Below are positions 8,160 through 17,160 of a DNA stretch of 64,000 bases, piece by piece (the first letter of the stretch is position 1; every line of letters begins with the position of its first letter). The translations under genes and the position numbers were made by a program. Below the pieces are notes generated by a model. It ran no database searches and was not told where the DNA came from. It saw only the letters and a list, made by a program, of their open reading frames with translations. Origin of the DNA: Stutzerimonas stutzeri. GTDB lineage: Bacteria > Pseudomonadota > Gammaproteobacteria > Pseudomonadales > Pseudomonadaceae. The stretch spans positions 930,001 through 994,000 of the forward strand of contig NZ_CP036186.1 of NCBI RefSeq assembly GCF_015291885.1, given 5' to 3'.

Positions 8160-9733
8160 GCAACCTGAACGCGATCCAGCTGACCGGGGTGAGCAAGTCG
8201 TTCGACGGCTTCATGGCCCTGTCCCAGGCGGACTTCACCGCCAAATGGGGCGAAGTGCACGCGCTGCTCGGCGAAAACGGCGCGGGCAAGTCCTCGCTGA
8301 TGAACATCGCCGCCGGCCTCTACGCACCGGAACGCGGATCGCTGCTGATCGACGACAACCCGGTGCGCTTGAGCGGACCGCGGGATGCTGGTCGCTACCA
8401 CATCGGCATGGTTCACCAGCATTTCAAGCTGGTGAAGCCCTTTACTGTGGCTGAGAACATCCAGCTGGGGCTGCCCGTGGGGCCCGGCAATCATGCTTTC
8501 GCGGGCAGCCACCGGCAGCGGCTGACAGCTTTGGAGCAGCGGATCAGCGACAAGGCGGCAGAGCTGGGCTTCACCATCGACCCGCGCAAGGTCACCGAGT
8601 CGCTGTCGGTGGCCGAGCAGCAGCGGGTGGAAATTCTCAAGGTGCTGCTGGCCGGCGCGCGGATCCTGATCCTCGACGAGCCGACGGCGGTACTCACCGA
8701 CGGGGAGGCCGAGCGCCTGCTGGAAACGGTGCGCGCCTTCGCACGGCAGGGCGCGGCGGTAATCCTGGTCACTCACAAGATGAGCGATGTGAAGCGCTTC
8801 GCCGATCGCGTCACCGTGATGCGGGGCGGTCGGACGATACAAACACTCGATCCGCAAACGGTCTCGGTGCCCGAGCTGGTGCGTCTGACCGTGGGCGAGT
8901 CCGCACCGGCTTGCGAATACCAGCCGGCGACGCCGGGCGAGGTGCGGCTGCAGGTGCGGGATCTAAGGTCGACGGGTGGGAGTGGGCATGGCGCACTCAA
9001 TGGCGTGACGCTGAGCCTGCGTGCCGGCGAGATCTACGGCATCGCCGGTGTGGGCGGCAACGGCCAGAGCGAGCTGGCCAACGCGCTGATGGGCCTGCCT
9101 GAGCAGTGCGAGGGCGAGATCGAGCTGGCCTGCTTCGGCGACCTGCGTCGGGCCAGCCCGGAGCAGCGCCGCGAGCTTCGCATCGCTGCGATCCCCGCAG
9201 ACCGCTACGGCACGGCCCTGGCCGGCGAGCTGTCGGTGGCCGAGAACTTCGGCGTCGGGCAGATCCACAGCGGACGCTACGGCTCGTTCTTCAACCTGCG
9301 GCGCAAGCGTCTGGAGGCGGAGGCCGCCGAGGCGGTGGCAGGTTTCGATGTGCAGGGCGTGCGCTCGCTGAAACAGAAGGCCGCGCTGCTCTCCGGCGGC
9401 AACGCACAGAAGCTGGTCATCGCCCGAGAGTTCTCCCGTGACCCGCAATTGGTCCTAGTGCACAGCCCCAGCCGCGGACTCGACGTGCGCGCCACCGCAG
9501 CCGTGCATGAACGTCTGCGTGCTGCCCGGGATGCCGGTGCCGCGGTGCTGGTGATCAGTGAAGACCTCGATGAGGTGCTGGCCCTGGCCGATCGCATCGG
9601 TGTGATGAACGCCGGCCGGATCGTTGCCGAGTTCGACCGGCCGGCGGATCGTCAGGCCATCGGTAGGGCGATGGTCAGTCACGACGAGCAGGGCCTCGCA
9701 AATCCAACAGCTGAAGGGGCAGACCATGAATGA
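8156..9733 (+). CDS. nucleoside/sugar-type ABC importer ATPase (duplicated domain)
   Basis: A 525-residue ATPase with two fused nucleotide-binding domains, as in simple-sugar and nucleoside importers. The first domain has Walker A GENGAGKSSLMN, SVAEQQRVEILK in the signature position and Walker B ILILDEPTAVL. The second has the degenerate loop GVGGNGQSELANAL and LSGGNAQKLVIAREF. Walker B in the second half reads LVLVHSPSRGLD, with Glu absent, so the first site probably does the hydrolysis. Its start overlaps the binding-protein stop by four bases. Confidence 0.92.
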   Translation: MSNLNAIQLTGVSKSFDGFMALSQADFTAKWGEVHALLGENGAGKSSLMNIAAGLYAPERGSLLIDDNPVRLSGPRDAGRYHIGMVHQHFKLVKPFTVAENIQLGLPVGPGNHAFAGSHRQRLTALEQRISDKAAELGFTIDPRKVTESLSVAEQQRVEILKVLLAGARILILDEPTAVLTDGEAERLLETVRAFARQGAAVILVTHKMSDVKRFADRVTVMRGGRTIQTLDPQTVSVPELVRLTVGESAPACEYQPATPGEVRLQVRDLRSTGGSGHGALNGVTLSLRAGEIYGIAGVGGNGQSELANALMGLPEQCEGEIELACFGDLRRASPEQRRELRIAAIPADRYGTALAGELSVAENFGVGQIHSGRYGSFFNLRRKRLEAEAAEAVAGFDVQGVRSLKQKAALLSGGNAQKLVIAREFSRDPQLVLVHSPSRGLDVRATAAVHERLRAARDAGAAVLVISEDLDEVLALADRIGVMNAGRIVAEFDRPADRQAIGRAMVSHDEQGLANPTAEGADHE

Positions 9734-10862
9734 ACAGGTACGCCCAATGATGCTCGAGCAGGCCAGGCAGGCCGCGAAGCAGCCCAAGCCGCCGCTGCTG
9801 TCGCGGCGTTATGCGCTGGAGATCCGCCAGCAACTGGCCTGGCACTGGCAGGCTTTGATCATCGGCCTTGCCCTGTTGCTGGGGCTGGGCATTTCCGCGG
9901 CAATACTGGTCGCCGCTGGCGTACCGGCCGGCGAGCTGCTCAACGAGTTTGTCATCCTCACGGTATTCGATGCGCAGAGCCTGAAGGCCGTGCTGTTTCA
10001 GGCCTCGCCAATGATTCTCGTCGGCCTGGCCGGTTGCATGGCCTTTCGCGCCAAGTTCTGGAATCTGGGTCTGGAAGGCCAGATGATCTGGGGCGCCATC
10101 GGTGCCACGGCGATTTCGCTGTTCGAGATCGGCCCGCAGGCGCTGCGGCTGCCCCTGATGCTCGCGGCGGCGATCTTTTGCGGCCTGCTCTGGGCGCTGG
10201 CACCGGTACTGCTCAAGCTGCGGCTGAAGGTCAACGAGATCATCTCGACGCTGATGCTCAACTACCTGGCGATCAACTTCCTGCTGCACCTGCTCTACGG
10301 CAGCTGGAAGGACCCGAAGAGCTCGTTTCCCTATTCGCCACAGTTCCAGCCGTTCGAGCGCCTACCGGAGCTGTTCGATGGCATCAGTGCGGCAGTGCCG
10401 CTGGCGGTGGTCGTCGCGCTGCTGGCGCTGTGGTTTCTCGGCATATCCCGCGCCGGACTCTATCTGCGCTTCGTCGATGCCAATCCGCGGGTGGCCGGTG
10501 CCGTAGGGGTGCCGGTACAGAAGATGATAATCGGCACGGTACTGGTTTCCGGTGCCATGGCCGGGATCGCCGGGTTTCTGGTGACCGCAGGGCAGGAGGG
10601 GCGGCTGACCCAGTCGTTCTACCAGGGCTATGGCTTCTCCGGCATCCTCATCGCCTTTCTCGCGCGCAACAATCCGCTGGCCGCGCTGGTGGTGGCATTG
10701 CTGATGGCGATGCTCTTCGTTGCCGGACGCAGCTTGCAGGTGTTCTACCAGATCCCGTTTTCCATGGTGCAGCTGATCCAGGCGATCCTGGTGATCTGCG
10801 TCGCCTCCTCGGATTTCTTTATCCGCCACCGTATCCGCCGCGTTCAGGGAGGCGAAAGCTGA
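9726..10862 (+). CDS. BMP-type ABC importer permease, subunit 1
   Basis: A 378-residue inner-membrane protein of the BPD_transp_2 family (YufP-like), with an N-terminal cytoplasmic stretch and about eight to ten hydrophobic segments. Family regions visible are SPMILVGLAGCMAFRAKFWNLGLEGQMIWGA and LKVNEIISTLMLNYLA, the latter probably contacting the ATPase. Its ATG lies inside the end of the ATPase gene. It forms a heterodimeric channel with the next gene product. Confidence 0.9.
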   Translation: MNEQVRPMMLEQARQAAKQPKPPLLSRRYALEIRQQLAWHWQALIIGLALLLGLGISAAILVAAGVPAGELLNEFVILTVFDAQSLKAVLFQASPMILVGLAGCMAFRAKFWNLGLEGQMIWGAIGATAISLFEIGPQALRLPLMLAAAIFCGLLWALAPVLLKLRLKVNEIISTLMLNYLAINFLLHLLYGSWKDPKSSFPYSPQFQPFERLPELFDGISAAVPLAVVVALLALWFLGISRAGLYLRFVDANPRVAGAVGVPVQKMIIGTVLVSGAMAGIAGFLVTAGQEGRLTQSFYQGYGFSGILIAFLARNNPLAALVVALLMAMLFVAGRSLQVFYQIPFSMVQLIQAILVICVASSDFFIRHRIRRVQGGES

Positions 10863-11788
10863 TGGACATGATCGCCAACTGGCTTGGCAATACGCCGGAC
10901 TTCGCCGTGCCCTTCGCCCTGGCGGCGCTGGGGCTGATTCTCACCGAGCGCGCCGGCGTGCTTGCCCTGGGCGCCGAAGGGCTGATGCTGGTCGGCGCGC
11001 TGGCGGGGATCGGCGCGCAGCTGGCGTTCGGCAGCCACGGCATGTCCCTGCTATTGGCGATGGGCGCGGCAGCGGTGGTGTCGCTGCTGTTCGCGTTGAT
11101 GGTGCTGGTGCTGCGCATCAATCAGGTGATCGCGGGGCTGGCGCTGGTGTTCTTCTGCCAGGGACTGACCGGTTTGCTCGGCACGCTGTTGGACTGGACC
11201 AACAAGCCGGTCAAGGGAGTCGGCGCGGTCGAGCTGTGGCCGCTGTCCGAACTGCCACTGCTGGGCAAAGTGTTCGTGCAGAACCCGCTGGTGTTCATGA
11301 CGCCGCTGATATTCTTCGCCGTGGTCTGGTTTCTCACACGCACCACCACCGGGCTGCGCATGCGTGCTGTCGGGGAAAACCCCCAGGCGGCTGACGCGGC
11401 CGGCATTTCGGCACTTGGCTATCGGCTGGCAGCGATTCTCGCTGGCTCCGCATTGATCGGCCTGGCCGGCGGTTACATCTCGGTGCTCAGTACCAAGCTG
11501 TGGATCGCCGATATGACTGGCGGGCGGGGCTGGATCGCCGTAGCGCTGGTGATCTTCGCGCGCTGGTCGCCGTGGAAAGCCTTGGCCGGTGCACTGCTGT
11601 TCGGCTGCATCGAGGCGCTGATCCCGCAGCTGGCCGCCGCTGGCGTGCGCCTGCCGCAGTACTTCGTGCTGATGACGCCCTACGCGGTAACGCTGGCGGT
11701 GATGATCTGGGTTGCCAGCGGCAAGCACGCCACTGGCAACCAGCCGGGCGCGCTGGGCATTCCCTTCATCCGTGAAGAGCGCCGCTGA
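10862..11788 (+). CDS. BMP-type ABC importer permease, subunit 2
   Basis: A 308-residue membrane protein of the BPD_transp_2 family (YufQ-like). It shows LILTERAGVLALGAEGLMLVGAL, IAGLALVFFCQGLTG and GMRMRAVGENPQAADAAGIS-type regions. The ATG overlaps the stop of the first permease gene by one base (TGATG), so translation is coupled. It is the last gene of the operon; the gene to the right is on the opposite strand. Confidence 0.9.
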   Translation: MDMIANWLGNTPDFAVPFALAALGLILTERAGVLALGAEGLMLVGALAGIGAQLAFGSHGMSLLLAMGAAAVVSLLFALMVLVLRINQVIAGLALVFFCQGLTGLLGTLLDWTNKPVKGVGAVELWPLSELPLLGKVFVQNPLVFMTPLIFFAVVWFLTRTTTGLRMRAVGENPQAADAAGISALGYRLAAILAGSALIGLAGGYISVLSTKLWIADMTGGRGWIAVALVIFARWSPWKALAGALLFGCIEALIPQLAAAGVRLPQYFVLMTPYAVTLAVMIWVASGKHATGNQPGALGIPFIREERR

Positions 11789-11800
11789 CGCCCGCGACGC

Positions 11801-12181
11801 TTATTGCGACGGGCTTTGGTCGCTCGAGCGGCAGGTGATTTCCGCGTAGGGTTCGTCCGGCGAGTAGTCGCCCGGAACGCGCTCGGTGCGCTGGGTATTT
11901 GGCGCGACGGTGAATACCGGCGACGCCGAGGTATCCGAACGCGCTTCATCAGGCACGCGGAATTCACAGGAAACCTGGCTGCCGGTGCGGTTCATCACCT
12001 TCACTGCTCGCACGCCAAGCAGCTCGCCCTCGATGCCTTCTGATTTGGCCGGCACACCCATGGGGCTGACTTCGATATCCAGACCGTTGAGGTGGGTAAT
12101 GATTTCCGGCTGGGGCGTCTGCGCCAGTGCCAGCGGGGCGCAGAGCGCCAGCCCGCAGGCGAGGATTTGCTGTCTAGTCAT
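11801..12181 (-). CDS. putative periplasmic protein of unknown function
   Basis: A 126-residue protein with a signal peptide (MTRQQILACGLALCAPLALA). The mature part has a beta-rich look and two cysteines (QVSCEFRV and AEITCRSS) that could form a disulphide. The stretch VKVMNRTGSQVSCEFRVPDEA is faintly like a domain that binds or modifies exposed strands. I do not recognise the family. It stands alone, converging on the transporter operon, with its own upstream gap of about 200 bases. Confidence 0.7.
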   Translation of the reverse strand: MTRQQILACGLALCAPLALAQTPQPEIITHLNGLDIEVSPMGVPAKSEGIEGELLGVRAVKVMNRTGSQVSCEFRVPDEARSDTSASPVFTVAPNTQRTERVPGDYSPDEPYAEITCRSSDQSPSQ

Positions 12182-12399
12182 GTGAACCTCCGTAAATTCG
12201 GTCCCCTTTAGAAGAGCCCACTGCCGGTCGGTTCGATTGGCGGGTCAATCAATGGTTGCAAATAATTAGAAGCGTCAAAAAACCGTTTGGCACGATATGT
12301 GATAGCTCATAGCCATGATCTGTCTTGCCGTACCGTTTACGTCGTGTTGAATGCAACCGTCGCCAACGTTACGCGCAGTCCTTCCAAAGGGTGGCTGAA

Positions 12400-13797
12400 G
12401 TGACTAGGTATTTGCTCATCGTGTTGCTGACTCTGGCGGGCAGTGCGGCGGCGTCCGTCGATGTGGCGCTCGAGCTCAGTGCTGTCGAGCGTGATTGGTT
12501 GGCTGACAATCAATCGGTCAGCATATGTGTCGATCCCGACTGGCTTCCGTTCGAGATGCTCAATGCCCGTGGCGAGCACGAAGGAATCGCGGCAGACCTT
12601 CTGCGGCTTGTTGCGCAGCGGGCAGGGTTGCAGCTGCAGATCATGGCAACCAAGGATTGGGATGAGTCGGTAGCGTTATCTCTGGCTGGCCGGTGCCAAC
12701 TGCTGAGCTTTCTCAATCAGACACCGGCGCGTGATGCCTGGCTGATCTTCACCAAGCCGCTATTCACCGATGCCAATGTCGTCATTGCGCGGGAGGATCA
12801 TCCTTACGTCGCAGACCTGTCGGCGCTTTCAGGTGCAACGGTTGCCCTGCCATCCGGCACGTCCGTGGAAGAGAGCGTGCGGCGGGATTATCCACAGCTG
12901 CGCATTATCCGTACCGATACGGATGCCCAGGCGTTGGAGCTGGTCAATGAGCGCAAGGCGGATATGACGGTTCGCTCCCTGACAGTGGCTGCCTACACCA
13001 TTCGCCGGGAAGGCTGGTTCAATCTGAAGATTGCCGGACAAGTCAGCAGTTTCGATAACCAGTTTCGAATTGGCGTACTTAAAAGCGAACCTGTGCTGCG
13101 CGACATACTGAACAAGGCGATCGGCACCATCACGCCGGGAGAGCTGAACCAGATCGCCAACAGCCACGCGCCGGTACGCCTCGAAGCAGGTACTGACTAT
13201 CGGTTGATCGTGCAGATCGTGGTGATTTTCTCGGTGATGCTGGTCACCAGCCTGTTCTGGATCGGCCGACTGCGTCGGTTGAACGAGAAGTTGCAGATCA
13301 AATCCCAGACCGATGCGCTGACCGGGTTGGCCAATCGTGCGGCGCTGGATCGCCGTTTCGCCAAGGCGCTGGAGCAGGCACGGCGTTATCAGCGCCCGCT
13401 GTCGATCGTCATGCTGGATATCGACCACTTCAAGCGCATCAATGACGAGCTCGGCCACCAGATGGGCGACCGTGTGCTCAAGGAGTTTGCCGACCTGTTG
13501 AAAGGTTGCCTGCGCGGCAGTGATGCGGTGGGGCGCTGGGGTGGCGAGGAGTTTCTGGTGCTGTGTCCGGAAACTGGCGGCCAGCAGGCGGTGACGTTCG
13601 CCGAGCGGCTGTGCGAACAATCGCGGGCCTTAGCTTTCAGCACGGACCGAGTGCAGACCCTGAGCGCCGGCGTGGCCGAGTTGAATGCGACGGATACGGT
13701 GGACAGTCTGCTGCGTCGCGCCGACGCGGCCCTGTACCGCGCCAAGCACGAAGGGCGCGATCGGGTTTGCTTTATGGCGTCGGACGAGCAGATCTGA
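12400..13797 (+). CDS. diguanylate cyclase with periplasmic solute-binding sensor domain
   Basis: A 465-residue signalling protein. After the signal peptide (MTRYLLIVLLTLAGSAAAS) comes a bacterial extracellular solute-binding family 3 domain (about residues 35-260), a transmembrane helix (LIVQIVVIFSVMLVTSLFWIG) and a GGDEF domain (about 300-455). The active-site loop is GGEEF, and an RxxD inhibitory site (RGSD) lies five residues before it. It should therefore make cyclic di-GMP under product inhibition in response to a small periplasmic ligand, perhaps an amino acid. I chose the GTG at 12400, preceded by AAGGG; an upstream ATG at 12325 in the same frame is the alternative. Confidence 0.88.
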   Translation: MTRYLLIVLLTLAGSAAASVDVALELSAVERDWLADNQSVSICVDPDWLPFEMLNARGEHEGIAADLLRLVAQRAGLQLQIMATKDWDESVALSLAGRCQLLSFLNQTPARDAWLIFTKPLFTDANVVIAREDHPYVADLSALSGATVALPSGTSVEESVRRDYPQLRIIRTDTDAQALELVNERKADMTVRSLTVAAYTIRREGWFNLKIAGQVSSFDNQFRIGVLKSEPVLRDILNKAIGTITPGELNQIANSHAPVRLEAGTDYRLIVQIVVIFSVMLVTSLFWIGRLRRLNEKLQIKSQTDALTGLANRAALDRRFAKALEQARRYQRPLSIVMLDIDHFKRINDELGHQMGDRVLKEFADLLKGCLRGSDAVGRWGGEEFLVLCPETGGQQAVTFAERLCEQSRALAFSTDRVQTLSAGVAELNATDTVDSLLRRADAALYRAKHEGRDRVCFMASDEQI

Positions 13798-13806
13798 GTC
13801 TTTGGT

Positions 13807-14640
13807 TTAGTGCTTGCCCGGCTTGCGCAAACGGACGTAAAGGTCCTTGCCGCCGTTGGCACTGCCACCGCGTGACTCCAGGTCGAAACGCTTGGGCTGG
13901 GCGGCTATCAGGTCACTGAGCTTCTTGCAGCCATACAGGCGCGGATCGAAGGCCGGACGCAGCTTGCTGATGTTCTGCCCGAGCGTGCCCAGCTGAATCC
14001 AGTCATCTTCTTCGGACAGGTCATCGAGCACCTTGGCGATGAAATCCACCGGCACCTGCTGGCTTTTGATCGCTTCGTGCTTGTCGCTCAGCTTTGCGGG
14101 CTTGTTGTTGCTATCGGCCACTTGTGCCGCGGCGGCTGCGAGTTTTTCCGATGACGGCGGCTCGGCTGCGGCCTTCGGTGCATCGGCGCGTAGGATCTCG
14201 GTGTAGATGAATTTGTCGCAGGCGGAGACGAAGGGCGAAGGCGTCTTCTGCTCACCGAAGCCGTACACCGTCAGGCCTTCCTCGCGTATGCGTGCGGCCA
14301 GGCGGGTGAAGTCGCTGTCGCTGGAAACCAGGCAGAAGCCATCGAAACGACGGGTGTAGAGCAGGTCCATGGCATCGATGATCAGCGAGCTGTCGGTAGC
14401 GTTCTTACCAGAGGTATAGGCGAACTGTTGGATCGGTTGGATGGAATAGTCGAGCAGCACCTTTTTCCAGCTGCCGAGGTTGGGCTTGGTCCAGTCGCCG
14501 TAGATGCGCTTGACGCTGGCGACGCCGTATTTGGCGATCTCCTCGAACAGCCCCTCGACGATGGCGGCGGGCGCGTTGTCGGCGTCGATCAGCACCGCGA
14601 GGTGCTTCTGCTTGTTCGAGCTGTTGGGCTTGCTGGCCAT
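13807..14640 (-). CDS. NYN-domain (PIN-like) ribonuclease with C-terminal LOTUS-like domain
   Basis: A 277-residue protein. The N-terminal NYN domain (residues about 10-150) carries the acidic residues of the metal-binding nuclease centre (AVLIDADNAP, SLIIDAMDLL, LVSSDSDFTRLA). A linker rich in Ala and Pro follows, then a C-terminal OST-HTH/LOTUS-like module (VDFIAKVLDDL to LIAAQPKRFDL) expected to bind RNA. Such proteins are thought to cut or process RNA, but targets are unknown. I chose the ATG at 14640 (MASKPNSSNK) over the extension to 14754, which lacks family similarity. Confidence 0.87.
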   Translation of the reverse strand: MASKPNSSNKQKHLAVLIDADNAPAAIVEGLFEEIAKYGVASVKRIYGDWTKPNLGSWKKVLLDYSIQPIQQFAYTSGKNATDSSLIIDAMDLLYTRRFDGFCLVSSDSDFTRLAARIREEGLTVYGFGEQKTPSPFVSACDKFIYTEILRADAPKAAAEPPSSEKLAAAAAQVADSNNKPAKLSDKHEAIKSQQVPVDFIAKVLDDLSEEDDWIQLGTLGQNISKLRPAFDPRLYGCKKLSDLIAAQPKRFDLESRGGSANGGKDLYVRLRKPGKH

Positions 14641-14768
14641 GTTTCTTCCCTGGACTGGAGATCGCCCGACCTTAACGCCGACAGGCGTGCCATGGCCATA
14701 GCAGTATGCAGCCAATGCATGCCGAGCTCGGTTAGGATGCGCGGCTTTGAACATATGGATTTCGGTGC

Positions 14769-15497
14769 ATGGAACAGCGAGGCACGCTGAAAAGCTGGAA
14801 TGACCAGAAAGGCTTTGGCTTCATTCGCCCGGAGCAGGGTGGCGAGGACGTATTCGCGCATATCTCTGCAGTGCATGGCGAGCGCCGGCCGCTGGTGGGT
14901 GATCGGGTGCTCTATGTGGCCGGGCGTGATCCCCAGGGGCGCCTGCGCGCCGAACACTTGCGGCTTGATGCGCCGATGACGCTGGATCAACCTGCGATTC
15001 GCCAGCGCCCAGGGAGTCAGCGTCAAGCCAAGCCGCAGCAGACCGGCTCGCGCGGTGCTGGCCGAGACGTCGGAAAACCGTCGCGGCGATTGTTCGCCAA
15101 CAGCATCCGGTACTTGCCCTTCAAGTTGGGCGTGTTCGTCGTGCTGTGCTTGCTGCCGCTGGTGGGCAGCCTCTACCGCTTGGGCGCTGTATTGCCGTTG
15201 GTAATCTACGCCGTGGCCAGCGTGCTGACCTTCTTCCTTTACTGGCGCGACAAGCACAGCGCGCTGAAGGATCGCTGGAGAACACCGGAAACCACGCTGC
15301 ATTTGTTCGAACTGGCAGGCGGTTGGCCGGGCGCGCTGCTGGCGCAGCAACTGTTTCGCCACAAGACCCGCAAACTGAGCTATCAGCTAACGTTCTGGCT
15401 GATCGTGGTGTTGCATCAGGCGTTCTGGATTGACCTGCTATTTATCGGCAGCGGCTTCACCCGCGAGCGATTGGATTGGTTGTTGCGGCTGTTGTAA
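14769..15497 (+). CDS. cold-shock-domain protein fused to DUF1294 membrane domain
   Basis: A 242-residue two-part protein. The first 70 residues form a cold-shock domain with both RNA-binding motifs (KGFGFIRPE and DVFAHIS). After a basic linker come three or four transmembrane segments ending in a DUF1294 domain ([23 protein letters not shown], then [17 protein letters not shown]). The fusion is known in proteobacteria; it would place a nucleic-acid-binding head on the inner membrane, but its role is not established. It is divergent from the NYN-domain gene, another putative RNA-acting protein. Confidence 0.87.
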   Translation: MEQRGTLKSWNDQKGFGFIRPEQGGEDVFAHISAVHGERRPLVGDRVLYVAGRDPQGRLRAEHLRLDAPMTLDQPAIRQRPGSQRQAKPQQTGSRGAGRDVGKPSRRLFANSIRYLPFKLGVFVVLCLLPLVGSLYRLGAVLPLVIYAVASVLTFFLYWRDKHSALKDRWRTPETTLHLFELAGGWPGALLAQQLFRHKTRKLSYQLTFWLIVVLHQAFWIDLLFIGSGFTRERLDWLLRLL

Positions 15498-15536
15498 GGC
15501 GCCGGCCCTCGAGGCCCGCCAACTAAATGGGGCGGC

Positions 15537-15805
15537 GTGCACTGGCCTGTTTTTGTGGGAGGCCCGCCCCCGGGGCGAAGCTTTTGGCTTTGCGCTGGCT
15601 TGCAGCGCGCATTCGCCGCGGGGGCGCGCCTCCTACATGTTCGGGGTGCACCGGCCTGCTTTTGTGGGAGGCCCGCCCGCGGGGCGAAGCTTTTGACTTT
15701 GGCCGGCTTGCAGCGCGCATTCGCCGCGAGGGCGCGCCTCCTACATGTTCGGGGTGCACCGGCCTGCTTTTGTGGGAGGCCCGCCCTCGGGGCGAAGCTT
15801 TTTGG
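15537..15805. repeat. tandem REP-type repeat cluster (2.3 copies of a ~109-bp unit)
   Basis: Units begin with GTGGGAGGCCCGCCC at 15555, 15664 and 15772, giving periods of 109 and 108 bases; the third copy stops after the GGCGAAGCTTTTTGG segment. Each unit contains two inverted REP-like elements, GGAGGCCCGCC...GGGGCGAAGC and GCATTCGCCGC...GCGCGCCTCC, separated by a short spacer. This is the layout of a bacterial interspersed mosaic element. It fills most of the 363-base gap between the cold-shock/DUF1294 gene and phnA. Apparent open frames across it encode repeated Arg/Gly/Pro-rich peptides and are not genes. Confidence 0.88.
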
Positions 15806-15860
15806 TAGGCGGTTCCAGCGTCAGCCGAGTTATCGAAGTTAACCCGGCGCGCGCAGCAGA

Positions 15861-16205
15861 TCAGACTTTCTTGACGAACTCGGACTTCAGCTTCATGGCG
15901 CCGATACCGTCGATCTTGCAGTCGATATCGTGGTCGCCGTCGCACAGGCGGATGTTCTTCACCTTGGTACCGACCTTGACCACCAGCGACGATCCTTTGA
16001 CTTTGAGGTCCTTGATCACGCTGACGGTGTCGCCGTCCTGCAAGGTGTTCCCCACGGCATCCCTGATCACCTTGTCAGCGTCGCCTGTGGCAGCTGCGCT
16101 TTCGGTAGCGGACCATTCATGGGCGCACTCCGGGCACACCAGCATCTGGCCATCTTCGTAGGTGTATTCGGAGTTGCATTTGGGGCAGGGCGGCAGCGTG
16201 CTCAC
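15861..16205 (-). CDS. PhnA/YjdM family zinc-ribbon protein
   Basis: A 114-residue protein with an N-terminal zinc ribbon ([21 protein letters not shown]) and the C-terminal PhnA domain ([18 protein letters not shown] through [21 protein letters not shown]). The family was named from phosphonate operons, but its members are not phosphonatases, and no phosphonate genes are nearby. Length is normal for the family. Cellular role unknown. The short gap after it separates it from the thioesterase gene. Confidence 0.9.
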   Translation of the reverse strand: MSTLPPCPKCNSEYTYEDGQMLVCPECAHEWSATESAAATGDADKVIRDAVGNTLQDGDTVSVIKDLKVKGSSLVVKVGTKVKNIRLCDGDHDIDCKIDGIGAMKLKSEFVKKV

Positions 16206-16322
16206 GGCGGGTCCTCTAGGGGGAGATGCGAAAGCCGTGCATTGTATAAGGTTTTGTTACAAATCGGGGGCTTGCATGGACTCCATGCTGGTAGGAGTCC
16301 ATGCAGTTCGCAGCTCGAAGGC

Positions 16323-16826
16323 TTATTTCACCGCAGTGAGGCGCTCGTTGCCGGCACGCAGTTCGCTGTAGCGGTGCTCCAGTTCGCGGCGAATTTCACG
16401 GCGCTGGTAGGCTTGGGCGAAGCGCCGCTGTTGCTCGGCAGTCTTCGGGTTAAGCGGTGGTACCGCTACCGGCTTGCCGTCCTCGCCGAGGGCCACCATG
16501 GTGAAGAAGCAGCTGTTGGTGTGACGTACGGTCTTCTCGCGAATGTCCTCGGTGATGACTTTGATGCCGATCTCCATCGAGGTAGTGCCGGTGTAATTGA
16601 CCGAGGCAAGAAAAGTGACCAGTTCACCCACATGCACCGGCTGGCGGAATACCACCTGGTCAACCGAAAGAGTGACGACGTATTGCCCGGCGTAACGGCT
16701 GGCGCACGCATAGGCGACTTCGTCGAGATACTTGAGCAGCGTGCCGCCATGTACGTTGCCGGAGAAATTGGCTTTGTCCGGCGTCATCAGCACGGTCATG
16801 GTCAGCTCTGCATGTCCATCTAGCAT
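16323..16826 (-). CDS. acyl-CoA thioesterase (hot-dog fold, YciA-like)
   Basis: A 167-residue cytoplasmic enzyme that hydrolyses acyl-CoA thioesters. The hot-dog signature is NFSGNVHGGTLLKYLDEVAYACASRYAG, with the catalytic-region Asp in LDEVAY, followed by VTLSVDQVVFRQPVHVGELVTF. The C-terminal tail is charged (QAYQRREIRRELEHRYSEL). I chose the ATG at 16826 (MLDGHAELTMTVLM), preceded by GAGGAG, over a longer unlikely extension. It stands alone. Confidence 0.9.
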   Translation of the reverse strand: MLDGHAELTMTVLMTPDKANFSGNVHGGTLLKYLDEVAYACASRYAGQYVVTLSVDQVVFRQPVHVGELVTFLASVNYTGTTSMEIGIKVITEDIREKTVRHTNSCFFTMVALGEDGKPVAVPPLNPKTAEQQRRFAQAYQRREIRRELEHRYSELRAGNERLTAVK

Positions 16827-17160
16827 GGGGGTTACAGCTCCTCGGTGGTCAAGGGTTGCTACTTTAGTCGAATGCCTCCTCGCTGTCTGGCCAAACTTAC
16901 AAATCGCTTCATCGAAATTTTCTATCGTCAATGCGGCAAAGGCGCGCACTTCGGCTATTTGGCGTACCTGTCGGGATATTCGGCGCCATTGTCACTTAGT
17001 GAGCTCGGGCGCTCGAGGATCTGTGATTTCGCTCACGGTTAGTGGTGGACTACCTATTAGGTAGCACTTTTGTTGACTTATGCCGGGGTCCGAGTGGCGC
17101 CGGCTTTCTATAGTCGGGCATCCAAAAAGAAAGCACTCCACCGGCTACTTCAGTAAACGG
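16827..17160. other. 334-bp gap between thioesterase and cytochrome c genes
   Basis: These genes diverge, so both promoters should lie here. I find no credible small gene, no strong hairpin and no FNR-type box. Confidence 0.4.

Noticed and set aside
15537..15805. CRISPR array
   Set aside because: The period is about 109 bases, the spacers are themselves repeated, and there are no cas genes.
15527..15945. Open frames across the REP cluster encoding repeated RPAFVGGPP-like peptides
   Set aside because: The peptide repeats only mirror the DNA repeat and occur on both strands.
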